DNA of 64,000 nucleotides from an uncultured Burkholderiaceae bacterium. Its GTDB lineage: Bacteria > Pseudomonadota > Gammaproteobacteria > Burkholderiales > Burkholderiaceae. Of the stretch, positions 33,188 through 42,445 are shown piece by piece. Numbering within the stretch: the stretch's first letter is position 1; each line of letters starts with the position of its first letter. The DNA lies in NCBI GenBank assembly GCA_937871985.1, contig CALMPB010000326.1, positions 25,455 through 89,454 of the forward strand, given 5' to 3'. The notes under the pieces were generated by a model. That model was not told where the DNA came from. It saw only the letters and a list, made by a program, of their open reading frames with translations, and ran no database searches. The translations under genes and the position numbers were made by a program.

Positions 33188-34222
33188 TCAATACGCGGGA
33201 TCCTTGTCGAACCGGTTCAGATCGAAATAGCGCGATGTGGAATTGCCTTGATCCTCAGCAGGCTTTTTCGGCGCGGACAGCCCCGACGGCGGCTGCGCCG
33301 ATGGCGCTGTTGCGGGCGGACGGATATCGACGGCCTTGACCGCACCCGGATCGAAGCCGGACGTCTCGCCCTGACCGGCGCCCGCGGCCGGACTCGAGCC
33401 GCCGTAGCCGGCCGCCGCCCCCGAAACGGAATTTCCTTCCTGCAGCGCCGCGCCGCCGGCCTGCCCTTCGCCATTGCCCGCTTGCCCGGCGCCGCCGGCT
33501 GCGGCACGATCCCGGGCCCGCTGGGCCCGGCGCTCGGCCAGTACTTTCTGGCTCAGTTGATCCAGCTTGGCCGCCAGGCTGTCGTGATCGCGCAGGCGCG
33601 CCCAATCGGCCGCGCTTTGTTTTTTGAGATTCAGCGTGGTCGAATCGGCTCCGGAGTAAAGCAAGGTGCGCACTACCTCTTCGTTGCCCGAGAACGCCCC
33701 CATCATGAGGGGAGTCGTGCCGTCGGGCGAAGGCGCGTTGACGATGGCCTTGTTGGCCAGCAGGAGCTCGACCATTTTCAGATTGCCCTTGGACGCCGCA
33801 TAGTGCAGCGGCGTCCAGCCCAGCCGGTTGACATGCGCGCCGCGCTTGATCAAGGCCTGGGCCCGCTTGACGTCCCCAACGATGGCCATATACATGAGCG
33901 GGGTTTCGTGATTGCGGTTCTCGATATTGACATCGATGCGCCTATGGGCGAGCAGCAGGTCGTACACCCGCCAGGAGCCCTCGCGGATCGCCAGCATCAG
34001 GGCGGGCTGCCCGTCGGGGTTCAGTGCATTGGGATTCTCGCCCTGCGCCAGGGCGTCCCTGACGTCCTCCACGCGGTCGTTGGCGATATCGAGCCACCAG
34101 TCCGCCGGCGCGGCGGCCCTGGCCGCCATGCAGGCGATCAGCAGCGCCAGGCCGGCGGCCCACAGCCACGCCAGTGTTTTGGTTTCCAGGGGCCTGGTCA
34201 TCTTGGTCATCATCCTGTTCAC
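33188..34222 (-). CDS. Ankyrin-repeat protein with export signal
   Basis: A 344-residue protein with an N-terminal hydrophobic segment (about residues 15-36, ending AARAAAPADWW) consistent with a signal peptide. Four to five ankyrin repeats follow (for example TPLHYAASKGNLKMVELLL and TTPLMMGAFSGNEEVVRTLL), then a low-complexity Gly/Ala/Gln tail. Periplasmic ankyrin proteins are protein-binding scaffolds, and some protect catalase or inhibit phospholipases. It lies downstream of the tatD operon beyond an AT-rich island. The partner is unknown. Confidence 0.85.
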   Translation of the reverse strand: MNRMMTKMTRPLETKTLAWLWAAGLALLIACMAARAAAPADWWLDIANDRVEDVRDALAQGENPNALNPDGQPALMLAIREGSWRVYDLLLAHRRIDVNIENRNHETPLMYMAIVGDVKRAQALIKRGAHVNRLGWTPLHYAASKGNLKMVELLLANKAIVNAPSPDGTTPLMMGAFSGNEEVVRTLLYSGADSTTLNLKKQSAADWARLRDHDSLAAKLDQLSQKVLAERRAQRARDRAAAGGAGQAGNGEGQAGGAALQEGNSVSGAAAGYGGSSPAAGAGQGETSGFDPGAVKAVDIRPPATAPSAQPPSGLSAPKKPAEDQGNSTSRYFDLNRFDKDPAY

Positions 34223-34257
34223 ACCGATCGCTTATGAATGTAAGTGGAATGCCGGGA

Positions 34258-34445
34258 GATTTCCAGCATTCGGCCATAAAAAATAATTAACATTAAATAT
34301 AAATTACAAGCCATTGATAAAAAACAATTTTATTAGATTAAATATATAATTTACTTTAACTAATAAAGATCAAATGTCAAAAATAACCAATTGAAATTAA
34401 AAATTTTTTATAAAAATAAATACAGATAAGATTAGATTATCTTTC
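34258..34445. other. AT-rich island between tatD and the ankyrin gene
   Basis: About 190 bases contain very few G or C, including runs such as TAAATATAAATT and AAATTTTTTATAAAAATAAA. The last codons of tatD fall inside it. It probably holds the ankyrin promoter and may be bound by a nucleoid protein. No gene or repeat is visible. Confidence 0.6.
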
Positions 34446-35207
34446 TATCTTACTGAAAAGCTTAAAGAAATTATCCGTAGAGTGGCGCGCTACGTCGGCT
34501 ACCGCAATACCGCGCAAATCCGCGATCTTCTCGGCCACATGGATCACCTTGGACGGATCATTCACTTTGCCCCGATACGGCACAGGCGCCAGATAGGGAG
34601 AATCCGTCTCGATAAGCAGCCTATCCATCGGCAGCCGGGTGGCCAGATCCTGCAGGTCGGCAGCTTTCTTGAACGTGACGATACCCGACAGCGAAATATA
34701 AAAGTTCATGTCCATGGCCGCCCTGGCCACTTCCCATGACTCGGTGAAGCAGTGCATGACGCCGCCGATCTCGTCCGCGCCCTCTTCGCGCATGATGCGC
34801 AAAGTGTCTTCGCTGGCGGAACGGGTATGGATGATGAGCGGCAGGCCGCTTTTGCGGCTGGCGCGGATATGCGTGCGAAAACGCTCGCGCTGCCACTCCA
34901 GCGGCTCGGAAAGCCGAAAGTAATCCAGCCCCGTCTCGCCGATGGCGACCACCTTGGGCGCCCTGGCCATATCGACCAGCTCGTCGACCGTGGGCTCCTG
35001 GACGTCTTCATAGTCGGGATGCACGCCCACTGACGCATATAGATGCGGATGGGGCGCCACCAGCTCCATCAGGCCGGGCCATTGCGGCAAATTCACACTG
35101 ACCACCAGAGCGTGGCTGACCTGGTTTTGTTCCATGCGGGCCAGGATATCGGGCAAATTCTGGGCAAGCTCGGGAAAATCCAGATGGCAATGGGAATCTA
35201 CATACAT
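34437..35207 (-). CDS. tatD: TatD-family metal-dependent hydrolase
   Basis: A 256-residue TIM-barrel deoxyribonuclease of the TatD/YcfH family. The metal motif DSHCHLDF is at the N-terminus, GETGLDYFR near 93, HTRSASEDTL near 130, GGVMHCFTES near 149 and the closing IETDSPYLAPVPYRGKVNDP near 205. It is the last gene of the mltG-tmk-holB run on the minus strand, the usual bacterial context. TatD enzymes act in DNA repair and degradation. Confidence 0.93.
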   Translation of the reverse strand: MYVDSHCHLDFPELAQNLPDILARMEQNQVSHALVVSVNLPQWPGLMELVAPHPHLYASVGVHPDYEDVQEPTVDELVDMARAPKVVAIGETGLDYFRLSEPLEWQRERFRTHIRASRKSGLPLIIHTRSASEDTLRIMREEGADEIGGVMHCFTESWEVARAAMDMNFYISLSGIVTFKKAADLQDLATRLPMDRLLIETDSPYLAPVPYRGKVNDPSKVIHVAEKIADLRGIAVADVARHSTDNFFKLFSKIER

Positions 35208-35244
35208 GGCGGAACTCGAAATGGAAAAGATCGCGAAATTGATG

Positions 35245-35262
35245 ATGGGTTAACAGGCCCTA
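35245..35262 (-). repeat. Dispersed TAGGGCCTGTTAACCCAT motif, copy 4 (contains holB stop)
   Basis: An exact consensus copy on the minus strand. Its first three bases (35262-35260) are the TAG stop codon of holB, and the rest lies in the holB-tatD spacer. Confidence 0.65.
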
Positions 35263-36315
35263 GCCCTGCCGCTGAGGCCGGCAGGCTTGCGCCGCGTGCG
35301 ACAAAACGCTGTAAACGAATAGTTTAGTATTTAATGGGTGATCCGCCACGGCGCGCTGCTGCGTCAGCCACTTGCCCGCTTCGGCCAGGCTGGCCGGCGA
35401 AGCCGCTTTGGCGATCCTTCCCACCGGATCGCTCAATGCCGGAAAATACCGGACGGGCGCCGACGACGCCGCCAAAGACAAGTCAAGAAACAGGCGCTGG
35501 AGGGCGTCGATCCAGCTTGCAGGCGGGTCTTTTTCGAGGCTGTCGGCCAAGGCGCCGATATCGGGCGCGCCACCCTGGGCCGCCGCCAGCACGAACTGCT
35601 CGAGCCAGGCCGGGCAGGCGCGCTCGCCCGCTTCCCACATGGACAACGCCCGCAGCGGCGCTCCGCCCGCCGCCGCCAGCCACTGCGTGGCATCGCCCAG
35701 CCCCTGGCCCGCCAGCCAGCCGGTGCTTTCGGCCAGGGAAGGCACGGGCAAAGGAAGCCTGCGGCAACGGGAAACCAGTGTCGGCAGGATCCGGTCGGGG
35801 GCATCCACCACCAGCAAGAACACAGTGTGCTCGGGCGGCTCTTCCAATACCTTGAGCAAGGCATTGGCGGAAATCGCATTGAGCGCCTCGGCGGGATACA
35901 GCACGGCCACCCGCCAGCCGCCGCGATGCGTGGCGGTGTTGAACCAGTTCGACAACCCTCGCAACTGCTCGACGCGAATATCCTTGGACGCCGCTTTTTT
36001 CGAGGCCGCGGATTCGGCGACGGACTCGTCAGGCTGATCGCCCCCCTCTTCCTGCGCGACGGCATCGGGCCGTATGCGGCGCAAATCGGGATGGTTGCCG
36101 CTGGCCACCCACAGGCAGGCCGCGCAATGTCCGCAAGCCAGGCCGTTTTCGGGCGCCTCGCACAGCAGGCTGGCCGCCGCAGCCAGCGCGAACTGGCGCT
36201 TGCCGATGCCGGCCATGCCGTGGATCAGCCAGGCATGGGCGAAACGCTCGCGCTGGCCCAGCCAGGCTTTGGCCAGGCCATCCTGCCATGGAAAAAAGCG
36301 CGGTATGCTGCTCAT
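35260..36315 (-). CDS. holB: DNA polymerase III subunit delta'
   Basis: A 351-residue AAA+ clamp-loader subunit with a degenerate P-loop GMAGIGKRQ, a four-cysteine zinc module (CEA...CGHCAAC) and the sensor [18 protein letters not shown] charged insertion ([20 protein letters not shown]) of roughly 25 residues lies after the zinc module. It overlaps the tmk stop as ATGA. It works with delta and tau/gamma to load the beta clamp. Confidence 0.93.
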   Translation of the reverse strand: MSSIPRFFPWQDGLAKAWLGQRERFAHAWLIHGMAGIGKRQFALAAAASLLCEAPENGLACGHCAACLWVASGNHPDLRRIRPDAVAQEEGGDQPDESVAESAASKKAASKDIRVEQLRGLSNWFNTATHRGGWRVAVLYPAEALNAISANALLKVLEEPPEHTVFLLVVDAPDRILPTLVSRCRRLPLPVPSLAESTGWLAGQGLGDATQWLAAAGGAPLRALSMWEAGERACPAWLEQFVLAAAQGGAPDIGALADSLEKDPPASWIDALQRLFLDLSLAASSAPVRYFPALSDPVGRIAKAASPASLAEAGKWLTQQRAVADHPLNTKLFVYSVLSHAAQACRPQRQG

Positions 36316-36968
36316 GCGTCGGCTGCCCCGCTGCCGGCGGCGCGCCAGGCATCGATCAGGCCTTGAACCTGGCCGCGCAACTCGGCGCGCACGGTTTCCA
36401 TAGGCTGGGTGGAATCGACAATGCGCAGCCTGCCCGGGCATTGCCGCGCGCGCTCGTGATAGGCCTGGCGCGTGCGCTCGAAAAACGCGTCGCCCTCTTT
36501 TTCAAAGCGATCCAGGTCGCGGCTGCGGGCCAGGCGCTCGCGCGCCACGCTCAGGGGCACGTCGAACAGCCAGGTGCGATCCGGCTGCAGATCGGGATGC
36601 ACCCATTGCTCCAGAGCGGCGACGGCCTGTCCGCCCAGTTCGCGCCCGCCGCCCTGATAGGCATAGCTGGCATCGGTGAATCGATCGCACACCACCCATT
36701 TGCCGGCCTGCAGCGCCGGCTGGATGACGGTTTGTATGTGCTCGCATCGCGCCGCGAACATGAGCAGGGTTTCCGTTTTCAGATGCATGGGCTGGCTCAG
36801 TACCATTTGACGCAATTGCTCGCCCAACGCCGTGCCGCCCGGTTCGCGCGTGCACACCACGGGAATGCCCTGGCCTTGGATATGCTCCACCAGCCATTGC
36901 ACGTGCGTGCTTTTGCCCGCGCCGTCCAGGCCCTCCAGGGTAATGAAACAACCGCGTTTGCCTTGCAT
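36312..36968 (-). CDS. tmk: Thymidylate kinase
   Basis: A 218-residue dTMP kinase with P-loop [10 protein letters not shown] (13-22), the DR(Y/F) motif [19 protein letters not shown], and a C-terminal lid. It converts dTMP to dTDP. It overlaps mltG as TAATG and holB as ATGA, so the four-gene order mltG-tmk-holB-tatD is tightly coupled. Confidence 0.96.
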   Translation of the reverse strand: MQGKRGCFITLEGLDGAGKSTHVQWLVEHIQGQGIPVVCTREPGGTALGEQLRQMVLSQPMHLKTETLLMFAARCEHIQTVIQPALQAGKWVVCDRFTDASYAYQGGGRELGGQAVAALEQWVHPDLQPDRTWLFDVPLSVARERLARSRDLDRFEKEGDAFFERTRQAYHERARQCPGRLRIVDSTQPMETVRAELRGQVQGLIDAWRAAGSGAADA

Positions 36969-37978
36969 TACTTCCTCTGCCCAAGTATGTATTTGGATAC
37001 CGCCCGGTTGTGCGAGTCCAGGCTTTCGGAGAACTCGCTGGTGCCATCGCCCCGCGAAACGAAATACAGGTATTTATGCTGTTCTGGATGCAGGGCCGCA
37101 TACAAGGAAGCCTTGCCGCTGGACGCGATGGGCGTGGGAGGCAGGCCGCTGCGCGTGTAGGTGTTCCAGGGCGTATCGGTGGTCAAGTCCTTTTTACGGA
37201 TGCGCCCCTGATAAGCATCGCCCATGCCGTAGATGACGGTGGGGTCGGTTTGCAGGGGCATGCCCAGGCGCAGCCGGTTTACGAACACCCCCGCGACTCG
37301 CGCGCGATCCGCGCCGTCGCCGGTTTCCTTCTCGATGATGGAAGCCAGTATGAGAGCCTCGTAGGGGCTCTGGACGGGCAGATTGGGAGCGCGCTGCTCC
37401 CACAGGGAAGCCAACAGCTTTTCCTCGGCCAGGTAGGCGCGGCGCAAAATGTCGTAGTCCGTCGTGCCCGGCACGAAGACGTAGGTGTCCGGGTAGAAAA
37501 GGCCTTCGGGACTGCCGTACGCCGAACCCAGGCGCGTCAGCAATTGCGCATCGGTAACGTCGCCCAGCGTTTGCTTGATATTGGGGTTTTCGCGCAGCGC
37601 CTGGCGTATGCGCCGGTACGACCAGCCTTCGATCAGAACCAGGCTGGTCTGGGTCATGTCGCCATTGGCCATGCGCTGCAGCAAGACGGACGGCGTATCG
37701 CCCCTGACGGCTTCATACGCCCCCGCCTTGATCTGGGTATCCCGGCCCGTCAGCCTGGCCAGCAGGACGAAGGCGTCGACGTTCATGTCGATGCCGGCGT
37801 TGCGCATGGCCCGCGCGACGCTGCGAGGCCGGCTGCCCATCTCCACCTGGTAATCGACACGCTCCGCACTAAGCGCCACCGGATTGCTGGCCCAGTACCA
37901 GAAAGCCGCGGAAACCCCGGCCATCGCGATGAAAACCAGGAGCAGCACCCACAGGACGAAGCGTTTGAATCTGTTCAT
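36968..37978 (-). CDS. mltG: Endolytic murein transglycosylase MltG
   Basis: A 336-residue YceG-family protein: one N-terminal membrane helix (about 7-28), a LysM-like module, and the catalytic Glu in SIIEKETG followed by [21 protein letters not shown]. It cleaves nascent glycan strands and so sets the length of peptidoglycan chains. Start at the ATG at 37978; the upstream open frame is Arg/Pro-rich and not protein-like. Confidence 0.94.
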   Translation of the reverse strand: MNRFKRFVLWVLLLVFIAMAGVSAAFWYWASNPVALSAERVDYQVEMGSRPRSVARAMRNAGIDMNVDAFVLLARLTGRDTQIKAGAYEAVRGDTPSVLLQRMANGDMTQTSLVLIEGWSYRRIRQALRENPNIKQTLGDVTDAQLLTRLGSAYGSPEGLFYPDTYVFVPGTTDYDILRRAYLAEEKLLASLWEQRAPNLPVQSPYEALILASIIEKETGDGADRARVAGVFVNRLRLGMPLQTDPTVIYGMGDAYQGRIRKKDLTTDTPWNTYTRSGLPPTPIASSGKASLYAALHPEQHKYLYFVSRGDGTSEFSESLDSHNRAVSKYILGQRK

Positions 37979-38215
37979 TGTTTCAAGTGTAGCCGAGGCG
38001 GACGGCCTCGTCGGCGCGAGGGCCGGAAATACGTAACCAGGCTTGAACGGCGGGGTTCGGATACCGGCCCGGGATCGGGGCGCCCCGGGCCCGCGATGCC
38101 CATCGGGGCCACGTTCAGACCTCGACGGCGGCAATGCCTTGACGGCAATGTTTCCGGAAAGACCGTATCATAAACGCTACCCATTCTTGTGTCTTGAAAA
38201 TCCGCCGCACCGTCC

Positions 38216-39181
38216 ATGACCGAATCCCTCGAAACCACTGCCACCCCCCTGAACCAACTGGCCGTCATTGAAATTTCCGGCGCCGACGCCGCCAGCTTCC
38301 TGCATGGCCAGTTTACGCACGACATCGCCCAACTGCCTCCCGGCCTGGCCCGCGTGGCTGGCTATTGCACCGCCAAGGGACGGTTGCTGGCCAGCCTGAT
38401 CATCTGGCGCGCGCCGCAATCCGAACCGCCCGCCTTCCATGCCCTCGTGGCGAAGGACATCGCCGAAACCCTGGTCAAGCGACTGTCCATGTTCGTGCTG
38501 CGCGCCAAGGCCAAGCTGGCCGTCACGCCCCTGCCCGTGCAAGGAATCGTGCTGCGCCGGGGCCAAGCCGCCGAGGCGGAGCAAACCCTGCGGCGGGCGG
38601 GCCTTGCCGGCGCCTCGCTACCACCCAATCCGCCGCCCTACTCGGTCGTCCACCTGCCGGAAGCCAGTTGCATCGCCGCGCCGAGCGCCGATGCCCAAAC
38701 GGATCGCTGGTGGATCGTCGGCAAAGCAGGCGCCGCCGCGCAACCAGGCGCCGAGGCCCTTTGGCGGGCTGCCGACATCGCGGCGGGCTTGCCCTGGATC
38801 GTTGCCGCCACGCAAGACACCTTCATCCCGCAAACGCTCAATCTCGACCTCATCGACGGCGTCAGCTTTACCAAAGGATGCTATCCCGGCCAGGAAGTCG
38901 TTGCCCGCAGCCATTATCGGGGCACCATCAAGCGGCGCATGGCCCATGGACTGATCGAGCCCGCTCCCGCCCAGGAGCCGCAACCCGGCACCGACATCTA
39001 CGACGCTTTGCGGCCCGATGCCCCCTGCGGGCGGGTGGTCAACGCCGCCAGCACCGAAAAAGGCTGCGACCTGTTGCTGGAGGTGCAACTGGCCGATCTG
39101 GATTCGGCCGATTTCAGGCTGCAAGCCGCTGACGGGGCAAAAATCGGCGTTCAGTCCCTGCCCTATTCCATCGTCGCCTGA
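38216..39181 (+). CDS. ygfZ: tRNA-modifying protein YgfZ (folate-binding)
   Basis: A 321-residue aminomethyltransferase-fold protein with the diagnostic KGCYPGQEVVARSHYRG motif near residue 221. YgfZ/IBA57 proteins use folate in the repair or assembly of some Fe-S enzymes, including MiaB. It diverges from mltG and converges on the enoyl-CoA hydratase gene with a 6-bp gap. Confidence 0.92.
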   Translation: MTESLETTATPLNQLAVIEISGADAASFLHGQFTHDIAQLPPGLARVAGYCTAKGRLLASLIIWRAPQSEPPAFHALVAKDIAETLVKRLSMFVLRAKAKLAVTPLPVQGIVLRRGQAAEAEQTLRRAGLAGASLPPNPPPYSVVHLPEASCIAAPSADAQTDRWWIVGKAGAAAQPGAEALWRAADIAAGLPWIVAATQDTFIPQTLNLDLIDGVSFTKGCYPGQEVVARSHYRGTIKRRMAHGLIEPAPAQEPQPGTDIYDALRPDAPCGRVVNAASTEKGCDLLLEVQLADLDSADFRLQAADGAKIGVQSLPYSIVA

Positions 39182-39187
39182 GTCGCA

Positions 39188-40321
39188 TTACCGGCCCAGG
39201 TCGGCCAAAGGATGCGGCGTGCCTTCGGGCCAGGGCTGGACAAAATAACGCCGCACCCACTCCTGGCTGGCGCAGGCCAGCGAAGACGGATTCCAGCGCG
39301 GCGATTTGTCTTTATCGACCAGCAAAGCGCGCACCCCTTCCTGGAAATCCCCCATGGCCATGCATTGCAGCACCGCCATGTACTCGCGGCGGAACACATC
39401 GGCAAGGGAAAGCGCGCGCACGGACCTGAGCAAGGTAAAGGAAAGCCGCGCGGAACCCGGGGAGCCATGCTTGAAAGTCTGCGCGGCCTGCCTCACCCAG
39501 GCGTTTTCGAAATCGGTCAGCGCCAGCAGGTTGGCGCAAATGGCATCGAAGTCGGGCCCCGAACACCGATCGGCGACCAGGGCGAAATGAGTCTGCAAAG
39601 GCCCCGACAGCGCCACCGAACCCGGCTCCAGGGCCCGCAAGGCCTGGTGCAGGCGGATATCGTTTTCACTGCGAACCTCGGACCAGGCCTGGGTGACCAG
39701 CGCCTGCTTTAAATCGTCCCACTTCGCGGATTCGACGAAATAATCGGCCAAGCCCAGGAACTGGCAATCGCTGGCGCCCAGTTGCGCGCCGGTCAGCGCC
39801 AGAAACATGCCGATGCAGGCGGGAAGATGGCCCAGCATCCAGGTGCCGGCCACGTCCGGGAACATGCCGATGGTGATCTCGGGCATGGCAAAGCGCGTGG
39901 TTTCGCCGACCACCCGGTGGCTCGCTCCCATCATGAGCCCCACGCCGCCGCCCATGACGATGCCCGATCCCCAACACAGCACCGGCTTGGCATAGGTATG
40001 AATGGCATAGTCCAGCCGGTATTCGGCCTCGAAGAACTGCCTGGCATAGGCATTGTCCCAGGGATGGCCGCTGACATTGGCCAGCACCGAGTCGTAGAGC
40101 TTGCGCACGTCGCCGCCGGCGCAAAACGCCTTTTCGCCGGCCCCCTTGAAAACGACGAAGGCGATGGAGCGGTCGTTTTCCCATTGCTTCAGCCGCAGGC
40201 TGATTTCCTGGCATATTTCCAGGGTCAGGCCGTTCAGGCTGCGGGGCCGGTTCAGCGTGACCACGCCGATTCTCTGCTTGCCCACCGCCGACCATGTGTC
40301 GAATAAAACCGGTGCGTCCAT
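39188..40321 (-). CDS. Enoyl-CoA hydratase / 3-hydroxyisobutyryl-CoA hydrolase-like protein
   Basis: A 377-residue crotonase of the ECH_2 type: oxyanion segments KAFCAGGDVRKLY and GSGIVMGGGVGLMMGASHRVV, then the PEITIGMFPDVAGTWMLGHLP motif and a long C-terminal helical part (the DDL...CSGPDFDAI region). This size and motif set fit 3-hydroxyisobutyryl-CoA hydrolase of valine breakdown, though related hydratases look similar. GAGGAGGTGATC precedes the ATG at 40321. Confidence 0.86.
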   Translation of the reverse strand: MDAPVLFDTWSAVGKQRIGVVTLNRPRSLNGLTLEICQEISLRLKQWENDRSIAFVVFKGAGEKAFCAGGDVRKLYDSVLANVSGHPWDNAYARQFFEAEYRLDYAIHTYAKPVLCWGSGIVMGGGVGLMMGASHRVVGETTRFAMPEITIGMFPDVAGTWMLGHLPACIGMFLALTGAQLGASDCQFLGLADYFVESAKWDDLKQALVTQAWSEVRSENDIRLHQALRALEPGSVALSGPLQTHFALVADRCSGPDFDAICANLLALTDFENAWVRQAAQTFKHGSPGSARLSFTLLRSVRALSLADVFRREYMAVLQCMAMGDFQEGVRALLVDKDKSPRWNPSSLACASQEWVRRYFVQPWPEGTPHPLADLGR

Positions 40322-40356
40322 GACGATCACCTCCTCGGTTCGCTCTTGGGCTTTGG

Positions 40357-40737
40357 TTAAACGCCGCCTCTGGCCGCGGCGGCGAGCTTGGCCTTGCGCC
40401 TGCGCGGACGATTGCGCGCCTTGATCATGAATGCCTGGCGATGCAGGGCGCGCCTGCGCCGCGACTCCATGGGATCGAACACCAGCGGGCGATAGACTTC
40501 GACGCGATCGCCGTCGGCTAGCGGACGCTCGGTGGAACAAGCCTGCCCATAGATGCCCACCACGGGATGGCGGGCCGCAACGTCGGGAAACGCATCGGCA
40601 AAGCCGCTGGCCTGCAACGCTTGCTCCACCGTGGCGCCCAAAGGCAAGGTCACGGCTTTGCGCCATATGGCTTCGGGCCGCGCATACACCACCTGCACGG
40701 CCACCAGGGAAAGTCCGGTGGTGTCGCTATTCGCCAT
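40357..40737 (-). CDS. rnfH: RnfH-family protein
   Basis: A 126-residue ubiquitin-like beta-grasp protein with the RnfH signature: VQVVYARPEAIW at the start, VGIYGQ in the middle, and DGDRVEVYRPLVFDPMESRRRRA. A basic tail follows. It overlaps ratA, and this rnfH-ratA order facing smpB is widely conserved in proteobacteria. Function is not established. Confidence 0.9.
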   Translation of the reverse strand: MANSDTTGLSLVAVQVVYARPEAIWRKAVTLPLGATVEQALQASGFADAFPDVAARHPVVGIYGQACSTERPLADGDRVEVYRPLVFDPMESRRRRALHRQAFMIKARNRPRRRKAKLAAAARGGV

Positions 40738-41161
40738 AACAGGCCTGCGCGCGCTGCGTGAACGAATCGATGAAGCTCGTGGCGATGCGGTTGAACACCG
40801 GCCCCACCACCATTTCGAGCGCCCGGCTGGAGAACGCGTATTCCATCGTGTAGATCACTTTGCACGCGTCCTCGGCCAATTGCTGAAACTGCCATTTGCC
40901 CGTCAAGGCGGAGAAAGGCCCGTCCACCAGATTGAACGTGATCTGGCTGGGATAATCGTGTTGATTGCGCGTGCTGAACGTTTGCCGAATACCGGCGATG
41001 CTGATGGTAATGGCGGCCTGCATGCCATGCTCGTCGCGCTCTTGAACCGTGGCTCCGCCGCACCAGGGCATGAATTCAGGGTATTTTTCCACGCCGGCCA
41101 CAAGATCGAACATTTGCGCGCAGCTGTAGGGAACCAAAACGGAACGTTGAACGGTATGCAT
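40727..41161 (-). CDS. ratA: RatA / Coq10-like START-domain protein
   Basis: A 144-residue START-fold protein with the family markers VPYSCAQMFDLVAGVEKYPEFMPWC and the closing FNRIATSFIDSFTQRA. RatA was described as a toxin that blocks 70S ribosome assembly; its eukaryotic relative Coq10 binds ubiquinone. The conserved pairing with rnfH argues for a housekeeping, quinone-related role. Confidence 0.9.
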   Translation of the reverse strand: MHTVQRSVLVPYSCAQMFDLVAGVEKYPEFMPWCGGATVQERDEHGMQAAITISIAGIRQTFSTRNQHDYPSQITFNLVDGPFSALTGKWQFQQLAEDACKVIYTMEYAFSSRALEMVVGPVFNRIATSFIDSFTQRAQACYGE

Positions 41162-41221
41162 CGAATGTCGTTAATGGATAGAATGTATTGATTTTACCTA
41201 CTACTATAGCAACATTGATTC

Positions 41222-41683
41222 ATGAGCATTGTCGAAAACCGCAAGGCAACCCACGATTACTTCATCGAAGACCGCTACGAGGCGGGCCTTGTGCTGGAAG
41301 GCTGGGAAGTCAAAGCCATACGCGCCGGCCATGTGCAAATCAAGGAAAGCTACGTCATTGTGCGGGATGGTGAAATCTTCATCGTCGGCATGCACATCAG
41401 CCCGCTGCCCACGGCTTCCACGCATATTCATCCGCAAAACACCCGCACCCGCAAGCTGCTGCTGAAGGCCGAGGAAATCAGCAAGCTCATCGGCAAGGTC
41501 GAGCAGCGCGGCTACACGCTCGTGCCCCTGAACCTGCATTACAAAAACGGCCGCGTCAAACTGGACTTCGGCCTGGGACGCGGCAAAAAACTGCACGACA
41601 AGCGCGATACCGCGCGCGACCAGGACTGGGCGCGCGAAAAAGAGCGCATCATGAAGCACGACACGCGGCGCCGGGACAGCTAG
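41222..41683 (+). CDS. smpB: SsrA-binding protein SmpB
   Basis: A 153-residue tmRNA-binding protein: N-terminal [26 protein letters not shown], the ISPLPTAS...[11 protein letters not shown] core and the basic C-terminal tail [19 protein letters not shown]. It delivers tmRNA to stalled ribosomes. No ssrA gene was seen in the window. The stop TAG is part of the dispersed motif. Confidence 0.96.
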   Translation: MSIVENRKATHDYFIEDRYEAGLVLEGWEVKAIRAGHVQIKESYVIVRDGEIFIVGMHISPLPTASTHIHPQNTRTRKLLLKAEEISKLIGKVEQRGYTLVPLNLHYKNGRVKLDFGLGRGKKLHDKRDTARDQDWAREKERIMKHDTRRRDS

Positions 41684-41695
41684 GCCTGTCAACTC
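41681..41695 (+). repeat. Dispersed TAGGGCCTGTTAACCCAT motif, copy 5 (contains smpB stop)
   Basis: Reads TAGGCCTGTCAACTC. Its TAG is the smpB stop codon, and the TCA at 41689-41691 is the TGA stop of ogt on the other strand, so it forms the whole junction of two convergent genes. Confidence 0.5.
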
Positions 41696-42360
41696 GTCGG
41701 CAAAAGCGAGAAGCCTTCGAGCTCCAGCAAGGCCAGCTTGCGATCCAGGCCGCCGCTATAGCCGGTAAGCAGGCCGCTGCCGGACACCACCCGATGGCAG
41801 GGAATGATGATGCTCAAAGGGTTGCGCCCCACGGCCGCCCCCACAGCGCGGCCGTGCCCCGCCGACAGGCCGGCGCTGCGCGCGACATCGCCGTACGACG
41901 CCAACTCACCGTAAGGGATTTCCAGCAAGGCGTCCCAGACTTTTTTCTGGAATGCCGTGCCCTGGGGCCGCAAGGGCGTCCCGAAATTGCGGCGCCTGCC
42001 CTGAAAATACTCGATGATCTCGGCTCGGACCTGCTGGAACAGTTGCTCGACCGCCGCGGGGGTGCCCTCCTGCATGAACGCCAGCGGGCCTTCTTCCACG
42101 GGCAATGCCGGCACGGCGGCCCGGGGTTCCGTTTCGAACAGATCGCCGCTGTGCGAAGCGTTCTTGACGGCCTTGAACGTGCGGATCGGCCTGCCTTCAT
42201 GCTCGCCCGCCGAAGGGTCGAAATGGTCGGGGCGCATGGGCTCGAACCCGGCGGGATTGGGGCAATCCTTTTGACCGATGAAGTACAAGCCCGACAGCGC
42301 CGCGCCATCGGACGACAACAGTAAAGCGCCCAGGGCGCTGGGCATGCTGGCATAGAAGAT
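41689..42360 (-). CDS. ogt: Methylated-DNA-protein cysteine methyltransferase
   Basis: About 223 residues (starting MIFYASMPSALGALLL; a start at 42381 adds seven). The C-terminal domain is complete: PQGTAFQKKVWDALLEIPYG, the active-site IIPCHRVV with the acceptor Cys, and GLLTGYSGGLDRKLALLELE. It moves the methyl group from O6-methylguanine to itself. It is longer than typical Ogt (about 170) because about 50 polar residues are inserted after the first strand pair (FEPMRPDHFD...ALPVEEG). Confidence 0.9.
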   Translation of the reverse strand: MFYASMPSALGALLLSSDGAALSGLYFIGQKDCPNPAGFEPMRPDHFDPSAGEHEGRPIRTFKAVKNASHSGDLFETEPRAAVPALPVEEGPLAFMQEGTPAAVEQLFQQVRAEIIEYFQGRRRNFGTPLRPQGTAFQKKVWDALLEIPYGELASYGDVARSAGLSAGHGRAVGAAVGRNPLSIIIPCHRVVSGSGLLTGYSGGLDRKLALLELEGFSLLPTS

Positions 42361-42382
42361 CATGGATTCAGTATAAGGCATT

Positions 42383-42402
42383 GGGGCCTGTTCACAGGCC
42401 CC
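42383..42402. repeat. Palindromic relative of the dispersed motif, copy 6
   Basis: GGGGCCTGTTCACAGGCCCC is an inverted repeat with 9-bp arms and contains the GGGCCTGTT core. It lies between ndh and ogt, and might act as a hairpin that ends ndh transcription, though there is no T-run. Confidence 0.5.
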
Positions 42403-42445
42403 GGGAGCGTGGGCAGTAGCAACGTTCTACAGCCTGTACTCCTAC

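Noticed and set aside
38076..38100. GC palindromes between mltG and ygfZ as a terminator
   Set aside because: No T-run in either direction, and the spacer is a divergent promoter region where a terminator is not expected.
40735..40750. AACAGGCCTG near the ratA end as another copy of the dispersed motif
   Set aside because: It is shorter than the other copies and encodes conserved C-terminal residues of ratA, so chance similarity is more likely.
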